DNA of 62,595 nucleotides from positions 1 to 62,595 of the forward strand of contig CAIOZY010000055.1 in NCBI GenBank assembly GCA_903862935.1, in the 5' to 3' direction. This document shows positions 16,910 through 25,383 of the stretch, one piece after another; positions within the stretch are counted from its first letter, which is position 1; every line of letters starts with the position of its first letter. The DNA is from an uncultured Opitutaceae bacterium. Lineage in GTDB: Bacteria; Verrucomicrobiota; Verrucomicrobiia; Opitutales; Opitutaceae. The notes beneath the pieces were generated by a model. That model was given only the letters and a program-made list of their open reading frames with translations. It searched no databases and was not told the origin of the DNA. The translations under genes and the position numbers were made by a program.

Positions 16910-19900
16910 TCAGAATTCCAGACGCCCGCCGATCTGTATGGCCCAGCGGGACATGTCGGGATAGGTGGTCATCGTCCCCTGCGTGCTGGCGTTATACACG
17001 TAGGTGTACTGGCCGGCGCCGTTGTTGCCCGTGGGGTTGTACAACGTGCCCGCGATCGTCCTCGAGTACGGGAAGTCCCACACCGTGACAACGCCCCAGT
17101 TCTTGTTGAGCAGGTTCGCGAAGTTGAAGCAGTCGGCGAACACCGTCAGCTTGACCGGCCCGTAGAGCGGAACCCTCTGCTCGACGTGCAGGTTGAGGGT
17201 CTTCTGCCAGGGGGCAAAGGCGCTGTTGCGCGGGACGATCTGGCCGGCCCATTTCGACAGGTCCGCGTTCTTCGCCATGTCGGCAAAGAAGGCGGCCTCC
17301 TCGGTGGCGCTCGCCCAGGCTACCTTCGGGTCGTTCGGGCCCGTCGGCACGTAGAACAGGCTGCGGTTCGCAACGCCAGAACCGTCGGCGTCTCCGTAGA
17401 AGGTGAAGCTGTACGGATGGCCGGTCTGGGCGAGGAACTGAGCGGAGATGATAGTCGCCGCCTGCTTGTTCGAGAAGAACGTGAAGTGGCGGGAGGCCGT
17501 GAGGACGAACTTGTCCGGGACCTCGTAGTTACTGATGTAGGCGCGGTTGTCACCCGGGTTGACGTACGTCTGGCCGGTGAAGTTCGACTGCGCCACCGAC
17601 GAGGTCGTGGACTCGACCTGGGTCGCATGCGTGTGGCTGTAGGCGAACGAGAATGACCAGTTGTCCTTCATCGGGCGCTTGATCGAGAAGGTGTACTCCT
17701 GCGATCCGCCCTGGTTCGTGTTGCCGAGCAAGAGCACGGGGCCCGTGGCCTGGTTGATGCGCAGCACCGTCGAACCGGACATGCTGCTGGTGCCGATGTA
17801 GCTGTAGCCCGCAACCTGTAGGGCCGACGAGATCGTGCCCGCACTGATGTTGCCCGCGTAGCGGATTCGGCCGTCCGGCATGTAGGCCGCGCCGGAGGTC
17901 GCCTTGTTTAGGTTCAGGTTCTGGTAGTACGGATCCTTGTTGACCTTGCTCCAGTCAAACTCGGCCGTCGCAATCAGGTTCAGGAACGGCAGTTCGTGAT
18001 CGATCGCGATGTTGCCCTTCCACTGACTCGGCCAGTGGAAGTTCGGGTCGGTCACGTTGAAGGTGGACACCGGCGTAGAGGCGGCGACCGGCGGAAGAGC
18101 CTGGGTCGCCGGGTTGCCCGTGAAGGTGTAGTTGGCGATCGGGGCCGCGGTCGTGCTGCTTGTGGAGCCCGCTGAGTACTGGGTCAGCTGGCCCGCGTTG
18201 GCGAAGGAGTTCTCGAGCCAGACGGCGGGGTTCTGCCCCATGAACAGGCCAATGCCACCGCGCACCTGCGTCTTGCGCTCCGTGGGAACGGTGTAGCTGA
18301 AGCCCAGGCGCGGGGAGACAGTCTGGTTGCCGCTGATCGTCGTGTTGTTGCGGTACCCGTACGCATTGTAGAAAACCGAGCTAAACAGCGGCTTTCCCGG
18401 CTGCCAGGGGTAGTCGATGCGCGCGCCGATGGTCAGCGTCAAAGCTTGGTTCGGCCTCCAGGTGTCCTGGAGTAGAGCCACATAGTCGGTTAGGGCGTAG
18501 TGTGCGATCGCGTCCTTGAGCTGGAAGCCCGGGGCCGGTGTCCCGACGATCGCGCCCGAGGGGGTTCCCGCCGCCCACTGGGCCGGCGTCGCGAAGGCGA
18601 ATGTGCCGAGGTAGTTCTGAACGAACGTATTCTCGTACTGGGTGCGGTCGGCCTGGCCGCCGAACTTGATTGAGTGGCTGCCGACCGAGTAGGTCCCGTA
18701 GATATGCTCCTCCATTTCAGAGGTGTGCAAGTTGTTCAACTGGTAGGAGTTGTTGTTTCCCAGGATGATGTCACCCGTGCCCACGATGTTGGACTGGGCG
18801 CCGGTGCTCGTGTTGGTCGAACTTCCGCTCAGACCGTTGATCACCACAGCCGGGAACGTCTTTCCATTGGTGAACGCCGTTCCGTTGTAGCGGTGGTAGT
18901 TGCCCGCGATTTCGCTCGAAAGGTTCGGGATGATCGAGTTCCAGTTGCTCGTCAGCTTGGCCGAGTAGGACTGGTCGACGCGGTGGGAGTTGTACCACGC
19001 GTTGCTGAGGGAGGTGCCGTTAGTGAACGTGTAGTTCACGAATGCCGGGGCCTGTCCGTCGGTGTGGCGGAACGTGAGCTCGAACTTGTGCGCGTCCGAG
19101 ATGTTCCACGTGATCTTCATCACCGCATTCTGCTGGGCGATGTGATTGGGGCCCGCAAGGGCGCCCGGGTCGTAGGAGTACTTCGACTGCGCGGCCGAGA
19201 TGATCGAATTGATGACCGTGGTGTCCGCGGCGTTGTCTTCCGGGTTGTAGCTTTGGGCCGGCGAGGTCGCCAGCTCGCGGAACGCATCGTAGCCGAGGAA
19301 GAAGAATACCTTGTTCTTGATGATCGGGCCGCCCACGGTGCCGCCGGTCGTCCACTCGTTCAAGGCCTCGTGCTGGCTCTGGAGCGGGTTCGGGACGGGA
19401 TCGGCCCCGCGGAAGCGCGTGCCGGTGTAGATCTCATAGAAGGATCCGTGGAAGGTGTTCGTTCCAGACCGCAGCGTCGTGTAAAGGGAGGCTCCCAGGA
19501 AGCCCGAGTTGACGACGTCATAGCGGGTCAGATCGAAGCTCAGGGACTGGATCCAGTCCGGCGGGACGGGATTGCGCAGGCCGGAGTAGCTGTTGGAGTT
19601 CAGGCCGAAGGTGTCGTTGGCATTGACGCCGTCGATCATGAACGAGTTTTCGCGGAAGTTCTGGCCCTGGGCGCTCAGCTGGTAGGCCGGGTCTCCGCTG
19701 CCGCCGCCCTGGAACATGACCACGCGCGGATCCAAGTTCTCGATGTCCTGCAGGTCGCGGCGGACCGTCTCGATGTGACGGATGTCATCGGCGTCGACCG
19801 TCATGTTCGTTCCCATGCGGCCTGCACCGAACGTCGTGTCCCGCGTGCTCTCGACAGTGACCGCCTCCATGCGGATCACTTCGCTGCCCATGCGGAAGCT

Positions 19901-20233
19901 CACCTCAGCGGTGCTGCCGACATCGAGGTTAAAGCCCTTCTTTTCCTCCTGCGTGTAGCCGGAGGCCTCCGCAGTTACTGAGTAGGGGCCACCGGGGGCT
20001 AGGCCGTTTATCGTGTACTCGCCGCCGTTGCGGGTCGTCGCAAGGTAGCGCGAGCCCGTGCCCTCGTTCAGGGCGGTGACGACGGCTCCGGCAATGGGCT
20101 TGCCCTGCTTGTCAGCGACGAAGCCCGTCAGGCCGGCGCTGGTCAGGCCCTGTCCATAGGTGATGCTCGCGAGCGAACAGAAAACCAGAGCGCAGAGCCC
20201 GGTAAACAGCTTACTCAATCTATTTTGGTGCAT
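16910..20233 (-). CDS. Oar-like TonB-dependent outer-membrane receptor
   Basis: 1107 residues. A signal peptide (cleavage near YGQG, residue 28) precedes a carboxypeptidase-regulatory-like beta-sandwich domain (about 35-115: GLTGFVADKQGKPIAGAVV, then ATTRNGGEYTINGLAPG), a plug-like region with FMIDGVNAND, and a long beta-barrel ending in IQIGGRLEF with the terminal phenylalanine of outer-membrane barrels. This is the Oar/TonB-receptor architecture known from Myxococcus and Acidobacteria. No partner lipoprotein lies nearby. The gene follows a 347-base control region and heads the TMTC operon, with 14 bases to T1, so the receptor may be an acceptor or partner of those enzymes. No strong ribosome-binding site is seen before ATG 20233. 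Confidence 0.9.
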   Translation of the reverse strand: MHQNRLSKLFTGLCALVFCSLASITYGQGLTSAGLTGFVADKQGKPIAGAVVTALNEGTGSRYLATTRNGGEYTINGLAPGGPYSVTAEASGYTQEEKKGFNLDVGSTAEVSFRMGSEVIRMEAVTVESTRDTTFGAGRMGTNMTVDADDIRHIETVRRDLQDIENLDPRVVMFQGGGSGDPAYQLSAQGQNFRENSFMIDGVNANDTFGLNSNSYSGLRNPVPPDWIQSLSFDLTRYDVVNSGFLGASLYTTLRSGTNTFHGSFYEIYTGTRFRGADPVPNPLQSQHEALNEWTTGGTVGGPIIKNKVFFFLGYDAFRELATSPAQSYNPEDNAADTTVINSIISAAQSKYSYDPGALAGPNHIAQQNAVMKITWNISDAHKFELTFRHTDGQAPAFVNYTFTNGTSLSNAWYNSHRVDQSYSAKLTSNWNSIIPNLSSEIAGNYHRYNGTAFTNGKTFPAVVINGLSGSSTNTSTGAQSNIVGTGDIILGNNNSYQLNNLHTSEMEEHIYGTYSVGSHSIKFGGQADRTQYENTFVQNYLGTFAFATPAQWAAGTPSGAIVGTPAPGFQLKDAIAHYALTDYVALLQDTWRPNQALTLTIGARIDYPWQPGKPLFSSVFYNAYGYRNNTTISGNQTVSPRLGFSYTVPTERKTQVRGGIGLFMGQNPAVWLENSFANAGQLTQYSAGSTSSTTAAPIANYTFTGNPATQALPPVAASTPVSTFNVTDPNFHWPSQWKGNIAIDHELPFLNLIATAEFDWSKVNKDPYYQNLNLNKATSGAAYMPDGRIRYAGNISAGTISSALQVAGYSYIGTSSMSGSTVLRINQATGPVLLLGNTNQGGSQEYTFSIKRPMKDNWSFSFAYSHTHATQVESTTSSVAQSNFTGQTYVNPGDNRAYISNYEVPDKFVLTASRHFTFFSNKQAATIISAQFLAQTGHPYSFTFYGDADGSGVANRSLFYVPTGPNDPKVAWASATEEAAFFADMAKNADLSKWAGQIVPRNSAFAPWQKTLNLHVEQRVPLYGPVKLTVFADCFNFANLLNKNWGVVTVWDFPYSRTIAGTLYNPTGNNGAGQYTYVYNASTQGTMTTYPDMSRWAIQIGGRLEF

Positions 20234-20260
20234 AGGTTTGTATTGGTGTGAGATTACCTT

Positions 20261-20279
20261 CGTCGGTGAAGCACCGACG
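20261..20279. promoter_or_regulatory. Perfect hairpin in the receptor leader
   Basis: CGTCGGTG (20261-20268) and CACCGACG (20272-20279) are perfect 8-base arms around a 3-base loop, 27 bases upstream of the Oar-like receptor ATG. It may be an RNA stem in the 5' leader that limits ribosome access, or an operator. Confidence 0.45.
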
Positions 20280-20351
20280 CTGAGTTGAAGTTGAGTTAAT
20301 CGTCACCCCAAGCCTCACGCCCAGTCAAGCCACATTCCGTTCATAGAGCCG

Positions 20352-20389
20352 CCTGTTGCGCGATCGTAACGCGCGACCGTTGCAACAGG
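20352..20389. promoter_or_regulatory. Inverted repeat in the divergent region
   Basis: CCTGTTGC (20352-20359) and GCAACAGG (20382-20389) are perfect 8-base arms separated by 22 bases. The spacing is compatible with a dimeric regulator or a longer RNA hairpin. Its position between two divergent promoters fits an operator acting on either gene. Confidence 0.4.
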
Positions 20390-20580
20390 AAAATCGTGCG
20401 AATTTGAGCCCTCAGCCCGCCGCCTGTCGTGCAGTCTGCACGCAATCTGGCTGCCCTAAGTTAACCCGGAGGCGGTTGGTATATTTTTAATTATTGATCA
20501 TTAGTATCTTACGCTACTTACACGATCGCTGGCACGAAAGAAGGTGAAGGGAGGGCGAGAACAAAACTACACGACCCACC

Positions 20581-21288
20581 ATGAAGCCCCATCCGACACC
20601 CGAGACGGCCCCCGATATCGAATCCGAGATCGCAAGCGACGCCGAGTTGGTCCGGCGCGCCGTCGGCGGCGACGAGCCCGCCTTTGCAGCGATCATGGGC
20701 CGTCACCAAGCCCGTGTTTTCGCGGTTGCGCACGCGCTTCTGGGCAACCGCGCCGACGCCGAGGAAATCACGCAGGACACCTTTGTGCGGGCGTACCGCG
20801 CCCTGACGCGTTTTCGCGGGGACTCGTCGCTTTCGACCTGGCTGCACCGGATCGCGGTCAACCTGGCCCGCAACCGCTACTGGTACTTCTTCCGCCGCCG
20901 CCGCCACGCGACCTTTTCCCTGGACCTCCCTCTTGGGGAGGATTCAAGCGCAACCATCTCCGACCTTTTCGCATCTGCAGACCCGGATCCATCCCAGGAA
21001 CTGGCAAAGACGGAGTTCTCCGAGCTGGTCGCCTCGGGGATGGGGAAACTCGAGCGGTCCCAGCGCGAAATCCTGCTTCTGCGCAGCGCCCGGGACCTTC
21101 CCTACGAGGAGATCGCGCGCAGGCTTCGCGTGAAGCCCGGCACCGTGAAGAGCCGGATCGCCCGCGCCCGCGAGCAGTTGCGGGCCCATCTGGCCGAGTC
21201 CTGCCCGGAATTCGGCGCCGGCGTCGCGGCGCCCGCGCTGAGCGCCCAGGCCCGCTGCACCCCAGCGCTCGCCAGAGCCTGCGCCTAG
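20581..21288 (+). CDS. ECF-type sigma-70 family RNA polymerase sigma factor
   Basis: 235 residues. Region 2 (about 35-105) contains FAAIMGRHQARVFAVAHALL, the DAEEITQDTFVRAYRAL core-binding motif and STWLHRIAVNLARNRY. Region 4 (about 155-210) contains LERSQREILLLRSARDLPY and the helix-turn-helix EEIARRLRVKPGTVKSRIA. The tail after residue 212 is alanine-rich and unassigned. No anti-sigma factor is adjacent, so control may be transcriptional through the divergent region or by an unlinked partner. Its location opposite the Oar/TMTC operon makes that operon a candidate target. It converges with the nucleotidase gene; both stop codons use the same CTAG. Confidence 0.9.
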   Translation: MKPHPTPETAPDIESEIASDAELVRRAVGGDEPAFAAIMGRHQARVFAVAHALLGNRADAEEITQDTFVRAYRALTRFRGDSSLSTWLHRIAVNLARNRYWYFFRRRRHATFSLDLPLGEDSSATISDLFASADPDPSQELAKTEFSELVASGMGKLERSQREILLLRSARDLPYEEIARRLRVKPGTVKSRIARAREQLRAHLAESCPEFGAGVAAPALSAQARCTPALARACA

Positions 21289-22952
21289 GGAATGATCCGC
21301 CAGTTGTTGAGAGGCTCAGAGGGAATCTCGTGATGGCGTTCGACCCACTCGATTACCAGGTCGCGGATTTCCTCGCTTGAGCGGTAGACGACGGGCGCAT
21401 TCTTGAGCACCTCGTAGCCCCCGCCGCCGTTCAAGCGGTAGTTGTTGGTCGCCAAGCGCAGCTTCCGGTCCGGATCCAGGGCAGACCCGTGGAAGGACAG
21501 GTCGCGGATCCGGTCGCCGGGAGGCCGGGTCAGATCGACCACGTAGCTGACTCCGGCCGCAGTGTCGAAATTGTATCCGGGGATCCGGCCGTCCATCAGC
21601 TCCCCGGCGGTCTTCCCCGGCTCGTACGGCAGGAAGAATTTGGCCGAGTGCTCAAGGGTGTCCTTGAGCTGGCGGCCCGTCACCTCGACGACGGCAAGCG
21701 TGTTCTCGTAAACATAGATCCCGCAGATGTCGCGGACCGTGACCGGCCCGCGGCGGATCCGGGCGGCCGGGTTGAAGACGGAAGTCAGGGACACGTCCGC
21801 GTTCCCGGCCTCCATCTGGGCTCGCTGGACCAAGTCGATGATCGCCGTGTCGCGAAGCCGCGCATCGGCCGCGCTTAGGTCCTTGGCGCACTCGCCGATC
21901 TTGCGGTCTAGCCACGCCTGGGCGGCCGTGTGGTAGCTCTCGGCAAGGTGGAGGATGTCGGTGTCGGCCTGCACGGAGGCGGTGATCGGGATTGTCTGGG
22001 CGGACTTGGCCCAGACCTGCCAGGGCCCGCCCGGGGCCCGGCTCATGTATAGGTCAGCTCGGGCCAGACGGTCGCCCCAGCGGCCCGCCTGGGTCATCAG
22101 GACCCCGTTGATCGTCACCGATGGAATGTCGCGGTGGGTGTGTCCCAGGAGCATGAGGTCTACCCCGGGAACCTCCTGCGCAATGGCAATTGCGTTGTTC
22201 TCGTTTAGAGGCTGCCGCGGGGGCCTCTCACCAGTCGCAAGGTCGCGCTCAAGCCCCATGTGAACGGCCACAACAACCACGTCGGCCCGCTCCCTGCCCT
22301 TGAGGACGGCAACCCACTTTCGCGCCTCGGAGACCGAGTCGCGAAACTCCAGGCCCGCGTAGTTGGGCACGTTCTCCCAGTTGGGGATCGCCGGAGTGGT
22401 GATGCCGAGGATGCCGACCCTGACCCCGTTGACCTCGCGCACCAGGTACGGTTGAAAGGCGTTCTCGTCGGTCCCCGTCTTGTAGGTGTTGGCGGACAGC
22501 CAGGGGAACTTGGCCTCGGCGTGGGCCTTCTGCTGGACCTTGAGCCCGAAGTTGTAGTCGTGGTTTCCGACCACCATTGCGTCATACCGCAGGGCGCTCA
22601 TGACGAGCATCATCGGGTCGACCGGCTGGTTATCGATCCGGTTGTGGTAGTACTCCAGAGGTGTGCCCTGGATCGTGTCCCCGCAGTCGATGAGGATCAG
22701 GTTCGGGGCCCCAAGACGGACCTTTGACAGCACGGTCGAGATCTTCGCCAGGCCCAGCTGCTCAGGCCGGTTGCTGTAGTAGTCGATGGGGTAGATGTGG
22801 CCGTGGAGGTCGGTCGTGCTTGCGACCGTCACCTGGCTGTAAACGGTACCCTCCGGGGCCTGCGCCGCCAGGGCCTGGACACCAGCGAGAACGGAGAGGA
22901 CGGCTGCGGAGCAAAACGCACTCAGCAGGGCAACGGGTCTGGGGAATCTCAT
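21285..22952 (-). CDS. Periplasmic metallophosphatase, CpdB/UshA-like nucleotidase
   Basis: 555 residues from ATG 22952, which opens on a signal peptide (MRFPRPVALLSAFCSAAVLS, cleavage near ALAAQ); the frame extends 18 codons further without support. The N-terminal metallophosphatase domain carries the two-metal ligands TTDLHGH (47-52), CGDTIQGTPLEYY, VGNHDYNFG and LGHTHRD. The C-terminal 5'-nucleotidase domain ends with NNYRLNGGGGYEVL, the nucleotide-base stacking region. The GDTIQGTPL wording is closest to 2',3'-cyclic-nucleotide phosphodiesterase/3'-nucleotidases (CpdB). Its expected role is periplasmic breakdown of nucleotides to recover phosphate and nucleoside. It is the last gene of the minus-strand block that starts at 27722. 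Confidence 0.9.
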   Translation of the reverse strand: MRFPRPVALLSAFCSAAVLSVLAGVQALAAQAPEGTVYSQVTVASTTDLHGHIYPIDYYSNRPEQLGLAKISTVLSKVRLGAPNLILIDCGDTIQGTPLEYYHNRIDNQPVDPMMLVMSALRYDAMVVGNHDYNFGLKVQQKAHAEAKFPWLSANTYKTGTDENAFQPYLVREVNGVRVGILGITTPAIPNWENVPNYAGLEFRDSVSEARKWVAVLKGRERADVVVVAVHMGLERDLATGERPPRQPLNENNAIAIAQEVPGVDLMLLGHTHRDIPSVTINGVLMTQAGRWGDRLARADLYMSRAPGGPWQVWAKSAQTIPITASVQADTDILHLAESYHTAAQAWLDRKIGECAKDLSAADARLRDTAIIDLVQRAQMEAGNADVSLTSVFNPAARIRRGPVTVRDICGIYVYENTLAVVEVTGRQLKDTLEHSAKFFLPYEPGKTAGELMDGRIPGYNFDTAAGVSYVVDLTRPPGDRIRDLSFHGSALDPDRKLRLATNNYRLNGGGGYEVLKNAPVVYRSSEEIRDLVIEWVERHHEIPSEPLNNWRIIP

Positions 22953-23030
22953 AGGGAAAACCTTGTTCAAATGGGCTCGATTGCGAGAAACTTCTTCGCC
23001 CCCCACAGGGTGTTCTTCCCCCTCCCAGGC

Positions 23031-24146
23031 TCAGGACGAGCCCGGCCTGGTGGGGTGCGACAAAGGTGCCAAGGCGGAGGGGGGCAGCGGGGGCTGGGCC
23101 GGCGGCGGCGCTCCGGCCGGAGCGCGGGCCGGCTGCCCGCCCCGCAACAGCTCCAATTGGGCGGCATACGCCCGGACACCGGCGAGAAGAGCCTCGGCCA
23201 CCTGCTGGCGGAAGGCGGGCGAGGCCACTCGGGCTGCCTCCGCATCGTTTGAGAGATAGGCCGACTCAACTAGGACCGCCGGGCAGGTCAGGGCCCGCAG
23301 GGCCGCCAAGTGTTTGGTCTTCCAGCCCCGGTCCTCGGTGTGCAGGGTATTGAGCAGCGAGCGGTGGACTGCGTCCCCGAGAATCGAGCTCCAACAGTCA
23401 AAGCGGTTCACCGGCGAGGCCAGCGGCTCGCTGTCGTTCTCGCGCTCCCCCCAGGACTGGTCCGACCTCTGGGCCTGCAGGGGGAAGGTGTACACCTCCG
23501 TGCCGTGGGTCTGGGTGTCGTGGGTAAGGGAGTTAAAGTGGATGCTGACGAAGAGGTCCGCGCCGGCCTGGTTTGCGATCAGCGCCCGCAGCGGCAGCTC
23601 GACCTTGGTGTCGTTTGTCCGGGTGATCACCACCTTGAACCCCGCGTCCTCAAGCAACCGCTTGAGCCGCAGGCCCACGTCCAAGTTGACCGTCTTTTCC
23701 TGGACCCCCAGGCGCAAGTTCTCGGTCCCATGGTCGACCCCTCCGTGACCCGGGTCGACCGCGATCACGATGGGGGCGCGGGGCGGGGCGCCGCACCAAG
23801 CGGGCCTCACAAGCGGCAGGAGCCGGCGCTCATAATCGGCCCTGCAAATGTACAGCCGCCCCCCGCGGGACACGACGGAGCTTCCCAGGTAGAGCTTGAG
23901 CCCATCCACGGAGGCCTCGCGGCTCTCCGCGGTCAGCTCCATGCGGTGCGCGCTGTCCGAGATGGCGAGCTGCCGGCCGGCCGCCCGCCAGGACAGCCGC
24001 ATTCCGAGCCGGTCCGCAGCGTCGACCGCGCTCACGTATTCGGTCCGGTCGAATCTCTCGACGGGAAGGGGGGCCGGCGCCGCGGCCCTGCAGACTCCGC
24101 CCAGAAGCGCGGCCAGCGCCAGGGGCCTGAGTGCCGCCCGGACCAT
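23031..24146 (-). CDS. N-acetylmuramoyl-L-alanine amidase (Amidase_3)
   Basis: 371 residues from ATG 24146. A signal peptide is followed by a copper-amine-oxidase-like N-terminal domain (about 25-115: YVSAVDAADRLGMRLSW, then a second beta module), the zinc amidase domain (about 125-335) and a proline-rich tail. Zinc and catalytic motifs are visible: VDPGHGG, the Glu in QEKTVNLDV, SIHFNS and VESAYLSND. It cleaves the amide between N-acetylmuramic acid and the stem peptide in the periplasm during cell separation or turnover. It starts 14 bases after infC, a neighbour not usual for that gene. The longer frame to 24587 is an out-of-frame reading of infC and was dropped. Confidence 0.9.
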   Translation of the reverse strand: MVRAALRPLALAALLGGVCRAAAPAPLPVERFDRTEYVSAVDAADRLGMRLSWRAAGRQLAISDSAHRMELTAESREASVDGLKLYLGSSVVSRGGRLYICRADYERRLLPLVRPAWCGAPPRAPIVIAVDPGHGGVDHGTENLRLGVQEKTVNLDVGLRLKRLLEDAGFKVVITRTNDTKVELPLRALIANQAGADLFVSIHFNSLTHDTQTHGTEVYTFPLQAQRSDQSWGERENDSEPLASPVNRFDCWSSILGDAVHRSLLNTLHTEDRGWKTKHLAALRALTCPAVLVESAYLSNDAEAARVASPAFRQQVAEALLAGVRAYAAQLELLRGGQPARAPAGAPPPAQPPLPPSALAPLSHPTRPGSS

Positions 24147-24160
24147 GGCTGCCCCGCTTT

Positions 24161-24826
24161 TCAGGATTCGGCCGTGGGGGCCTCGGGCTCGCTCTCGGCC
24201 TCGGCCTCGCCCTCGCCCCCTCCGGTTGTAAACTTGGGCTTGCGCTTGTTGATCGGCAGCGGCGTGAGCATCACGTGGATGTTGCGGCCGATCAGCTTCG
24301 GCTCGGCATCCGGGTGCCCCATGCCCACCAGCTCGGTGACAGCGCGCTTGATCACCTGGAATCCGATCTCGGTGTGGGCCATCTCGCGGCCGCGAAACTT
24401 GAGGCGGATCTTGACCTTGTTGCCGTGGGAGAGGAACTCCTCGGCATGGCGCATCTTGGTGAAGAAGTCGTTCTGCTCGATGCGCGCCGTGCACTCGATC
24501 TCCTTGATCTTGCTGGCGGTTGTCTTCGCGTGGGAGTGCTTCTTTTGCTCCTCGTAGACGTACTTGCCGAAGTCCATGATCCGGCAAACGGGCGGTTGCG
24601 CCGTCGGGGCAACCTCCACCAGGTCGAGCCCGACATCAAGGGCCAGGTTAACGGCCTTGGGGGTGTCGAGAATCCCGAGTTGCTTGCCCTCGGGGGAGAT
24701 GACGCGCACCTGCGGTACCTTGATGCGGTGGTTGCGCCGGATGCTGGCGAAGGGGTCTAGGTTGCGCCGTTGGTTCTGACCCGGACGATTGCCGCCTGAT
24801 CCGGCGGAAGGAAACGAAATAGCCAT
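24161..24826 (-). CDS. infC: Translation initiation factor IF-3
   Basis: 221 residues. The N-domain contains RIKVPQVRVISPEGKQLGIL, the linker KKHSHAKTTASKIKEIE, and the C-domain FLSHGNKVKIRLKFRGREMAH through the terminal RNIHVMLTPLPINKRK. An acidic tail (GEGEAEAESEPEAPTAES) extends beyond the usual end. IF-3 binds the 30S subunit and proofreads initiator tRNA selection. The start is ATG 24826, with TTG immediately upstream and an in-frame TAA before that, so the AUU start used for autoregulation in enterobacteria is absent. The ribosomal protein genes rpmI and rplT that normally follow infC are not here; an amidase follows instead. Confidence 0.97.
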   Translation of the reverse strand: MAISFPSAGSGGNRPGQNQRRNLDPFASIRRNHRIKVPQVRVISPEGKQLGILDTPKAVNLALDVGLDLVEVAPTAQPPVCRIMDFGKYVYEEQKKHSHAKTTASKIKEIECTARIEQNDFFTKMRHAEEFLSHGNKVKIRLKFRGREMAHTEIGFQVIKRAVTELVGMGHPDAEPKLIGRNIHVMLTPLPINKRKPKFTTGGGEGEAEAESEPEAPTAES

Positions 24827-24899
24827 CAATTAGGGTTTAGAGTGGTGGTTGGTGGACGATGATATCGTGCCAAAGTGCGCAGGATGACAATACCGAATT

Positions 24900-24915
24900 G
24901 CGGCAGGCCCGCCGC
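24900..24915 (-). promoter_or_regulatory. Small hairpin after the IscA-type gene, in the infC leader
   Basis: GCGGC (24900-24904) and GCCGC (24911-24915) flank a six-base loop. It begins at the stop codon of the upstream gene and lies about 75 bases before infC. No T-run follows, so it is a weak terminator at best. Confidence 0.25.
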
Positions 24916-25307
24916 TACACATTGAAGCTCTCCCCGCAGGAGCAGCTCGCCTTGGCGTTGGGGTTGGTGAACTTGAAGCCCCCGCCGATCATCCGGTCAG
25001 AGTAGTCGATGCGGGTGCCCTTCAGGTAGAGCGCCGTGCGCACATCAACGAGGACCGCCGCCCCCGCGGTGCGGACCAGGATGTCCCCTCGCTTGGGCTC
25101 TGGTGTAAACCTCAGCTTGTAGCTGAGTCCGTTGCAGCCGCCCCCGGTGATGGCAACCCGCAGGAAATCGCCCTGGCGGTCCCTCTCGATGAGGGCGCGC
25201 ACCTTGGCCCCCGCCGGCTCGGTGAGGCAGACCAGCCCCTCATTGCCCTCCCTGACCCCCTGGGAGACAGGCGGCGGGGCAGCGGGGATCGAGGGATCGG
25301 GACTCAT
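24915..25307 (-). CDS. Iron-sulfur cluster carrier, IscA/ErpA/HesB family
   Basis: 130 residues, of which the last 105 or so form the A-type carrier fold (LTEPAGAKVRALIERD, LRVAITGGGCNGLSYKL, then IDYSDRMIGGGFKFTNPNA). The three conserved cysteines are present: one in GGGCNG and two in ASCSCGESF. These proteins bind and hand over [2Fe-2S] or [4Fe-4S] clusters to apo-enzymes in the cytoplasm. The 25-residue proline-rich N-terminus is not conserved. ErpA versus IscA cannot be decided from sequence alone. It is co-directional with pdxA (76 bases upstream) and infC (88 bases downstream). Confidence 0.93.
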   Translation of the reverse strand: MSPDPSIPAAPPPVSQGVREGNEGLVCLTEPAGAKVRALIERDRQGDFLRVAITGGGCNGLSYKLRFTPEPKRGDILVRTAGAAVLVDVRTALYLKGTRIDYSDRMIGGGFKFTNPNAKASCSCGESFNV

Positions 25308-25383
25308 GCGGTTTCAGCTCGTTCAGGCAGGCGGGAGACCTGCGAATAAAGCCCCGGGCCCTGGGAATTGCAAACCGGGCCTC

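Larger units (their letters stand above)
20234..20580. promoter_or_regulatory. Divergent control region between Oar-like receptor and sigma factor
   Basis: A 347-base gene-free stretch between divergent genes. It holds two perfect inverted repeats (annotated separately) and an AT-rich tract around 20478-20520 containing TATATTTTTAATTATTG, which stands out from the GC-rich surroundings and is a reasonable promoter location for the sigma-factor gene. The receptor side has the repeat GAGTTGAAGTTGAGTTAA near 20282-20300. No exact -35/-10 pair could be fixed by eye. Confidence 0.5.
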
